Source: Tetrahymena elliotti 4EA (taxonomy: Eukaryota; Ciliophora; Oligohymenophorea; Hymenostomatida; Tetrahymenidae). Taken from it: DNA of 64,000 bases. Positions 53,708 to 64,000 of this stretch are shown here, piece by piece. The notes beneath the pieces were generated by a model. It was not told the DNA's origin and ran no database searches. It was given only the letters and a program-made list of their open reading frames with translations. Position numbers and translations under genes: made by a program. The stretch covers positions 79,763 through 143,762 of the forward strand of contig JH720349.1 in assembly GCA_000231825.2 (NCBI GenBank), in the 5' to 3' direction. Within the stretch, counting starts at the first letter, position 1. Each line of letters opens with the position of its first letter.

Positions 53708-54052
53708 AAAATAACCTATTGATTTACTACTACTAAGGTAATACATTCACTTTAGATATATGATAAAAATTTAATTTTTTGTACAATAAATATTGTTTTT
53801 GGTTATTTGTATACAAACAAAAGTAAAATTAATCTAAATGAGGATATTGTTATTAATTATTTTTGAGGTAAATATAATAAGTAGCTCTTTTAATATAAAT
53901 ATATAATTAATGGTTGGTATTTAATGTATATTATCTAATTAATTTGTAAATACTATTGGTGAAAATTTATTAAGAGAATGAGAAAGTTTTTTAATTAATT
54001 AATTTTATTGATAAATAATAACTTTAATAAATACTTTAGAATAAATACAAGT
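53708..54052. other. Intergenic region
   Basis: A 345-bp AT-rich spacer between two co-directional genes. No feature is recognisable. Confidence 0.55.
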
Positions 54053-57000
54053 ATGAGTTTCACAATATCAAATCAATAATAACCTTTTAAAAAAACAGTT
54101 ACTTTCAAAAAAAACTCAAGATCTATAAGTTCAACTCAGTTTAATTATCCAAGGCTATTAATTGTCTAGGATTAAAAGGATTAGTATTCATATTAATAAG
54201 ATTATACTCTATTAAAATCTGAATACTAGAATTAAAATAAAGATCAATTGAATGATCTAAATTAATCTAGATTGTCGAGTTCTCACAGTAAGTATGTTGT
54301 AGAAGATCATACTTAGAGAGAAAGTTAATAAGATGACATCAAGGATAAACAAAGATAAATAACTGAAGTTTAAAATCTTTAGGAATGGATTAACTTAAAA
54401 AAATTTGGTCAACGTAATTTAGAATCAAATTCAATAAGATTTGATCCTTTAATATTAAAAGGAAAGCTAAAATATTTATTTAAAAATAGGAGAGAATTAT
54501 GAAGAATAAGTAGAAGATATTTTAAATTTAAACGAGGTTAAGTAGAGACCTGATATACGTGTTGACATGATTGATGATATTATGAATCCATAATCTAAAT
54601 AGAAAAATAAAGAATAAATAAATAAACAGAAATCCAAAGGTTTATATTTAATTAAAAAATAAATAATATTTAAATTCATTTTATTAAAATAGCTTTGGAA
54701 TAAAATGAAAATAATCCTTAAACGCTAACAGATAAAACATTTCAAAAGTCTAGTGATTATGCTAAAGCTTATGTTATAAATAAAAATATATTAAATTCAA
54801 TTTTATAAAGAAAAATGAAAGACTATTCTGATTAGGAAGAGAAACTAGCTATTTAAAAAGAAACATAATATGATGAAGATCACAAAAAAAATAAATTTTT
54901 ACTAAGCTAAAGCAGCTAAAAATTTTTTAAATAATTTGTAGATAACAAAACAAATTCTACTTTAAAGTTTAATGATAGTAGATCTTAATTTTGTCAAACT
55001 ATGACATTAAAAAAATTATTGATTAAGAGTGACTAAGAGCAAACCAAAAATTAGAATTAAGGCTTAAATACAAGTTATTCAATGAATCAACTTTAAAAAT
55101 TAACAAATTTGAAAGCAGATGAATTAATTAGTAAATTTTCAGGTTTGTAAAACTTCAAAAGAGATATTTGCAAGAGTATCATTGATTATCAAGCTATAAA
55201 ATAAGCTATTATTTCTAAAGAAGATGTAGATATAAAATAAAATAAATAAATGAATAAAGGATCAAGAAGGCCTTCTAGTCTAAGTTCTTAAAGATTAATT
55301 ACATTATATTAACCTGATTACCCTTTAGAAAAATACTAAAAGAAAAAAAATTCCACTTAAGAAGAGAAAGATCCTTTTCTGAAAAAGCAAGAATAAGATA
55401 AGGTGTAGTAGTATGAAGCTTTGTAAGAAATATCTAAAATGAGAAAGGAAGAATATCATTAAATTAGAAAAGATTACAAATAAAGTAAAGAAAGAATTTA
55501 ATAGTTAGGATTGCAATAAATATAAACAGAATAATAGATTAAGAAAACTAAACAAATTATTTTAGAATAAACATCAAAACTAGAAGAAAACTTAAAGTAG
55601 TTATCTTTAATTAAGAGAAATAACAATAAAATAAGCAAAGGAGTTAGGTACTCTAATACAGATCACGACAGAAGCAAAATTAATCAAGTTATTGAGGAAG
55701 AAATAGAAGATGAAGATGAATAAAAAAGTTTACAGTAAGAAACAAATTTGATAACTTTTTAATAATTCAATTAAGACTGTCCTCCTTCTCCTGTAAAGCA
55801 CAAAAAATTTTTGAAAAAGGTATTAACTCATTCATTCATTCCTTGAAGGCAAATTTTTTACCAATTTATTCATTTAATAGAAAGATAAAAAGATTTCACA
55901 ATTTGAAACTATTGAAGAAATCATAGAATAATCAAAATTAGAATTGAAAGGACTAGAAAAAAAACAGTAAGAATTAGCAATTACGATAGAACGTTTAAAA
56001 GAAGAATAATAGCACTAACAAAAAAATAAAAAAGATTTACTTTTTGAACTTAAAAAATTATATTAAGTCTTTATGAAAAACTAAGATAATTGGAGACACG
56101 AAAAGTAATTTCTTCAATTTTTCACTTAAATTAAAATTATCAAAAAAATAGAATTTATTGGGTCTAAAATGAAATGCATGAATTAGGCTAGCCTTTAACA
56201 GAGGAATATTTTCCAATCGTGATGGAACCTTAATCTCAAGAATTTTTGAAGCAGGTTTGTTTATATTTAAAAAAAAAAGTAATATTTTAAAATGTGGTTA
56301 TTATTTAAAGGTATTTTTACTTCAGTAAGAAGTTAAAGAGTTAGATTAGAAATGGTAATCATGGAAAAATAAATACCAAGTGGATCCATCGATTAATTCA
56401 AAGTTATAAGAAAAACAATTTTTCAGTCTCTTAGATAAAGTATATTTTTCAAAATAATAATTTTATTTATGTATTTTTTAAGATGAAAAGAAACATAAAG
56501 TTGGTTAGACAATCAAACATAGACATTACTGTTAAAAAAAAGAATGATAGACCTTAATGCTAAGAAACAATAAATAAATTGCTTGAGGAAGCAAAATATT
56601 TAATGAACTAAGATGCTGATATAGGTACAAAAGAAAAAATAGTTTCTGAATTTATTGAATAGGAGGAATAATACATTTAACAGAAGCAAGAAATAAAATA
56701 AAAAATAGAAAATCTAACAAAATAAGAAGTGAATAGGCTATTTAACAAGTATACAATATCAAGTGAGTCCTCGCTAAATGAAATTAAAAACATTTTTTAT
56801 ATGATCTTAAATGAATTTTAAGCTAAAAGATTTTCTAAAAAGTACTAACTACTAAGAGAAGTAATTTATTTTTTGTTTATTAAATTTAATTTAATTTTTT
56901 TAATTAAAAATTTTAAGTCATCAGCAATTTCAGAGTAAAAGAAAAATAAACGTATAGATTATGAAGAGTTAAGAGAAAAAATAAAATCATCTTTAAATAA

Positions 57001-57289
57001 AAGTGCTCATTTAAAAGTTGTTTCCTCCTCATAAAGAAAAAAGAGAGCTATATCAACTAACACTACTAATTTCTCAACATAAACAGACTAAGACACATTG
57101 TAGACAACTAAATAATTTACAATGTCATCAGCCTCTTCATAAAATAATACAAACTAGTTACTTATTAGCATAAATAAATTAGATACCATTAATAAATTAG
57201 ATAGCATTAATAGTTTACCATATATCAACTTTTTTGATTTTTATGGAATGAAAACACCCAGTGCCAGTGGAAATTATGTAGTTGATTGA
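54053..57289 (+). CDS. Coiled-coil protein of unknown function
   Basis: Eight exons: 54053-54287, 54355-54639, 54693-55819, 55881-56104, 56152-56254, 56311-56439, 56483-56860 and 56918-57289, giving 950 aa with consistent phases. The first intron (54288-54354) is the least certain; acceptors at 54318 or 54324 also keep the frame. The protein is charged, rich in Gln, Lys and Glu, with strong coiled-coil stretches (about residues 395-470 and 550-625) and again in the region coded by 56483-56860. Between them lies a conserved-looking block (ELGQPLTEEYFPIVMEPQSQ). The last exon is Ser/Thr-rich. No catalytic motif, signal peptide or membrane segment is seen. Such proteins are often cytoskeletal or ciliary in ciliates, but that is only a guess. 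The gene sits 263 bp before a kinase on the same strand. Confidence 0.75.
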
Positions 57290-57552
57290 AATGTATATTT
57301 TTGTATTCATAATTTCATTAAAAAAATTATTCAAACAAAAAATGGTTTTTTTTGATGTTTTTGGTTATGTAAAATATATTGTGGATAGTATTTTAGAATT
57401 TTTTTGTGAATTAAATTTTAATCGATTAATAAAAAGTAATATTCTTATTGAGATTTAATAAAAAATCTATATGATTATTATTAATTTTATTGAGTTTAAG
57501 TATTTATTAGCATTAATTATATTAAATATTAAGGTAGGAATTCTCAAAAAAA

Positions 57553-59626
<2,074 letters not shown>

Positions 59627-60347
59627 TTTTTAATTTATATTTTTATTTTCATCAACAAATACATACAATAAATACAACCATTCAAATTCTTTTCTCTTTA
59701 TTATCTTTTATAAAAAAATATAAGTTTTTTTGTTTGTTTATTTATTTATTTTAGGATTTTTAACTACTCCTATCATATATTTAAAAAAAATTAATGAAAT
59801 TAATCAAAAATAAAAAATTAAACAAAATTTTTAATAACTCTATGTTAAAAATTGGATTTGAAAAAAATAATTTTTTAAATAAGCAAAAAGAAAAAAAATA
59901 TTTTTAAGGAGAAAACCTTTTTTAAAACAAGAATACCCTGATTGAATTATTTATGTCCCTTTAAAATTAAAGATAAATAATTATAAAATTAAAAAAAAAT
60001 TTATTGAGTGATTTTAAATATCTTGCATTAAAGTATCTAAGCTGCAATTATTTATCTTGGTCTACTAGAAAGAAAGAAGAATTTTGAATAAAAATAAAAA
60101 TTAAGTTAGAAATATGAAGGAAATAAACTGAATGTTTGAATAATTAAAGTGAAGATACTTACATGTCTATATACATTATATTATTGATGATATTAATGAA
60201 GTTATTGTATTATAATAAATTTTTAATATTCTAATATTATTTAATTTATTTTTTTATATTAATTGATTGTTAAACTAAGTTCGATTTAAAAAATTATAAG
60301 TTTGTTATTTGTAAATAATTTTGTGATATTTATTTATCAAGTTGTTT
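59627..60347. other. Intergenic region between convergent genes
   Basis: About 720 bp of AT-rich sequence between the 3' ends of the kinase (+) and the cyclic-nucleotide-binding gene (-). No coding frame, RNA or repeat is seen. Confidence 0.6.
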
Positions 60348-63300
60348 TCATTTTTTTGCTTAAAAAGCCTTTTTAAACATCAGGTTTTGACTACTTTTAG
60401 GTGTCCTAAATGAATTAGCAAATACCTATTATTATTATAATTCAAAACTTTCTTAAAGTTTAGCAGTTGGTGTAATTGAAATATTTTCTTTGAATAATTT
60501 ATGGCTGGCAGAATTTTTCAATTTATTAAAATTAGTTATGAAAGGAATAGTTCCTAAATTCTTTTAAAGGTTTTATTTCCTAAGCTTATCCATATGAATA
60601 TTAGATTAAGTGATGCGAAAACTGGCTTAGTTTGAAGTTTTTGTTTAATTTGAGGGAGATGTTAAAACAAAGTTTGTCTGACTCTACTAACCTTTATTTT
60701 CATCTTATTCTTATTCATCAGTCATTAAGATTTTTAAAGATTCAAATGCATTCTCTGAGGCATTTAAATTTAATGTAGAAATAATATTTTTTGAATTAGG
60801 TCCAAATTATTCTTAAAAGCTGCTTCTTGATACTTTTCCTGCTGGAAGAATGTTTTAAGTATGGCTATGTTGTTCATTATAATCATATTTAGTTTATCTT
60901 TCAGCAAGAGGTTCTTTGTAAAATAAATAAAATATGATTAAATAAATAAAAAATAATTTGAAAAAAAGTTAAGATTTTACTTAAATTACTTTTAGGTGTA
61001 AATCCAGCAAGAGAGTGTAAACTGGGCTTTAAATGTAGCTTTGATTATAAAAAAGACATAGAAGTACTATCCTCATCAGTTTCATGGAGAAGCTATATAG
61101 ACACTATATTAGTAGAATTTTGTTAAGTCTTATGTTTATGGTTTTCAGGCTTATTTATCAGATAATCATTTTCAAATTAAATATCAGATTTCATCTTTTT
61201 TAGCTTTTTCTTTGAGTTATTTTTTTATTCTTAGTTTTCTATTTCGTTGATTTATTGAAGCTAATGTTTGCTTTCTTAGATTAGATCTTAAACATTTTGA
61301 TATTTATTCTTCTTTTCACCTAAATTATTTAATGAATCGCATGACATATTAGTTTATTGATTGTTCTATGCTTATTACGCAAGCTAACTTTTAGTATCTT
61401 CACAGAATTCTTTAATTTAAGTTATAGAAGACATTGAATTAGCTTATGATGCAAATAGACAACGAGTAGAATTGGAATATTTATGACGATTTAAGAAATA
61501 GTCTTCATCAAATAAATGCAATTTCTTCTAATCTGCACTTTCTTTCTTTTTGTCTGAGCGATTTGTATTTTGCAGACTTGGCTTAGGTTATTCTTTTTAT
61601 ATTTTTTCTATTAATGGTTTGATTATTGCATTTTGTTTTGGGGATGCAAACAAATTGTGAAGAGTTTTTCTTTTTTAATCTGAAGCATTTGCATTTATTA
61701 AATTAGTGGTTGAGGATGTATTTTTCAAAATTTTATTTGAAGGTTATGGTTACTCATCATAAGACTAAAATGGATCACGGAAAATTCCTTTTCTAATTCC
61801 ATTTCCAGTACTTAGCTAAAATAATAAATTTTTTTGATAAGGGATTTAGACTTTATGTTTAGAGGCAAATTAAGCATTAAATTCTTCATCTAATTCGGTT
61901 AAAGATGACTAATATGGGTGTTAAGTACTATTTGTAGCAGCTATTCCCTTTGAGCTTATTTCTTTTAAAATTTTCATTTTCTTAGAGTTTTCTAAGGCTA
62001 CCTACTCTAAATAATTGTTTCTTGAAAAATATTGATACAACTTTTATTCATGAGTGTTTTTTTGTAGATTATCTTCATTACAAATATATTACATTTCATC
62101 TTTTTTTGAGAAATGATTATTAAATAAGGTTTTATTAAAGAATTAACTATGTCTTGTGTCTTAAGTTTCCTAGATATTTCCTATAGTTTCTTCTTACTCA
62201 GATTTTATTAAATCATTTAATGAATATTCTTAAGTATATTACTTTGGATTTTTTTTTGGTTTGTAATTGCTTACCAAAAACTTGTCTTCTTCTTTTTTAA
62301 TTGTTGAGGATATCTTTTATAATCTTTGATTTCTTAGGTTTATTTAAGATTTACATTGATCTTAAAATTTATTAAATGTTCTTTGTTGCTTTAAAAGAGA
62401 GTAAAAGCTTTTTCTGTCTAAAATCCATATTACTGCTGATGTAGAAAGTACTTTTGCCAAGTGATTTCTATAAGGATTTTCCATTAAAATTTCTTCATCT
62501 CCAAAATAGCAAGGCTCAGAAATAACAGCATATTTAACTCTAGTGCCTTACCTTTCTTTTTTTGGCTAGTCATTATTAATTGCTTATTATTCACCCTTTT
62601 TCTTTTTTAATGGTTAAGTATCATTTTAAGCACCGTTTTTATTTTTAGAAGAATTTAATGCGTTTGGCTAATCTGATGTTTAACTTCCTCTAATTAGTTA
62701 ATCTATTTCTCCTTTCTCTAATTATTATTAAATAGTTTCAGTTTTTTATATTGAACATAGTTTTGAAAGCTCAATCTCCCCTTCTTTGATAAAGTAAACA
62801 TTGTCAGGAGTTTCATCTTCTCTGTATATTACTTCGTTTCTTATCATAGTAGCTTACTTCATTGAATGTAAAAGTCCTAATAAATACTTTTCATTTACAT
62901 CTTTGAAGAATGCAAAAGATTTTAAGAATGTTAATTATTCATCTGTTTTTTGTATCTCCCATCTACCAAGGACTTCATCAAAACTTTATTTATCAAGAGT
63001 CATAAGATGACAATCTTCTTTAGGAACTACCGTTCCTGATCTTTTTATTTAGTAAATTAAATGTGTGAACAAAATTTGCAATAAATTATATATGATACCT
63101 TTCAGTTTTTCTTAACAGTGCAATTTCTCCAAAGCCTGCACCTGAATTAAATGTGAAAGCATTTTTATAGTTTGGAAAAAAGGCCTATTAGTAAAGTTCA
63201 AATATGTCAATTTAATTAGAACTTTAATCTTATTCGTTTTCTGGAGCTTTAAATCTGTAACTTTATTTCCTAGATTAAGGTAATGAATTTGTAAAACTGT

Positions 63301-64000
63301 TAGGCGAAGATTGATTATTAGGGGTTTAAGGTTTTCCTGGATTTACACAAAATTTTAAAGCTGTACTTACATATTTACTCAAAGATTGTACTCTGTTCTT
63401 ATTTGAAGGTAAAAGATTAGGAGATCTTGGAGTAAAGTCTTCTTCAAATCTATGAGTATAGTTTTCTGGATCCCTTAACCTGTAATACCTGTCCTTCAAT
63501 CTTTATTATTATAACTCATCAATATAAGCGCATTCTTCGAATGGCTTAGGAGGTATTAACAATACAAGACATCCTAATCAATTAGATTAAAAATTAGTAA
63601 AATTATAAAATCGATTAGTATGCAGCTGAATAAAATTAAAAATTTGATTAAGCAAATTACCTTTCAAGACAATGTAGTACTTGTCTCCCTTTTCACCTAT
63701 TTTAGAAAATAAGAAATATAAATTGATTGATTGCAAGTAAACAATTCAAATAAATATTTAATTTTCATCACAATCAAAATAAAATATTTATGTTCACATT
63801 AAATCTTTGCAAAAATATATTTCAGTAAGTTTTACCATGATAGAAAAGAGGTTTTTCTTTTTCTAAGAACTAGTATTATAGCTTTTCCAATAGTTTACTA
63901 TATAATTTCTCATTCAGTTGCAGTTTTTTCTCTGCGAAAAACTTCAATGAACACACAGCTCTATCAATAAACTGAAGTTCTCTTTTATTTCTTACCTCCT
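60348..64000 (-). CDS. Cyclic-nucleotide-binding-domain protein (5' end outside the window)
   Basis: Exons in transcript order: >64000-63836, 63696-63661, 63573-63099, 63040-60981 and 60913-60348; phases agree and the frame ends at TGA 60348-60350. The first domain starts with a helix (SLKFFAEKKLQLNEKLYSKL), then GEKGDKYYIVLKG and, after a roughly 130-residue insertion, the phosphate-binding cassette GFGEIALLRKTERSGTVV with the Glu and Arg that contact a cyclic nucleotide. A second domain follows (FAFFKDV, VYFIKEGEIELS, FGDEEILMENPYRNHLAKV) with Asp in place of the cassette Glu. About 500 residues of Gln/Asn/Lys-rich sequence make the C terminus. No kinase domain or channel segment is visible in the part seen, so it could be a regulatory-subunit-like protein or the end of a larger one. 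cGMP or cAMP specificity cannot be told. Confidence 0.88.

Noticed and set aside
54288..54500. Continuation of the first frame of the coiled-coil gene to a TGA near 54500 as a separate small gene
   Set aside because: The alternative frame joins seamlessly to the downstream exons and has better composition, so an intron after 54287 is preferred.

Overview
The window reads as nuclear DNA of a ciliate, most likely an oligohymenophorean such as Tetrahymena or a relative. It is very AT-rich, genes are interrupted by short AT-rich GT-AG introns, and long protein-like frames are full of TAA and TAG triplets but end at TGA. This is the ciliate code in which TAA and TAG encode glutamine, so a standard-code ORF search shows only fragments. 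I read all genes by hand with TGA as the only stop. Gene models whose exon phases and lengths agree from end to end are given higher confidence. I saw no rRNA, tRNA, CRISPR array or telomeric repeat.

Layout. 1-5,311 (+): two tandem genes made of many tiny exons, each coding one leucine-rich repeat (the first is cut by the left edge). 8,152-10,008 (+): an MFS sugar-porter-like transporter. 10,600-13,296 (-): an 11-exon cation/calcium exchanger of the NCLX type. 13,691-15,145 (-): a zinc-binding/coiled-coil protein. 15,345-30,703 (-) and 32,552-43,600 (+): two divergent giant genes, each a P-type-ATPase-like module fused to a two-domain guanylyl cyclase (predicted 4,668 and 3,141 aa). 43,808-46,950 (-): a decayed third LRR array, holding a 100-N assembly gap and a 125-bp element with 24-bp inverted repeats. 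47,961-48,638 (-): a glutathione S-transferase. 49,233-53,707 (+): a pseudokinase with a long Gln/Asn-rich tail. 54,053-57,289 (+): a coiled-coil protein. 57,553-59,626 (+): an active-looking Ser/Thr kinase with a coiled-coil tail. 60,348 to the right edge (-): a protein with two cyclic-nucleotide-binding domains.

Together. Two guanylyl cyclases, a cyclic-nucleotide-binding protein and a Ca2+ exchanger lie within about 55 kb. This could reflect a cGMP/Ca2+ signalling neighbourhood, but in a ciliate genome co-location alone is weak evidence. The most striking observations are the head-to-head ATPase-cyclase paralogues with conserved intron positions and independently degraded ATPase active sites, the LRR genes built from phase-matched 90-nt exons, and the inverted-repeat element whose exact removal restores a canonical 90-nt LRR exon.
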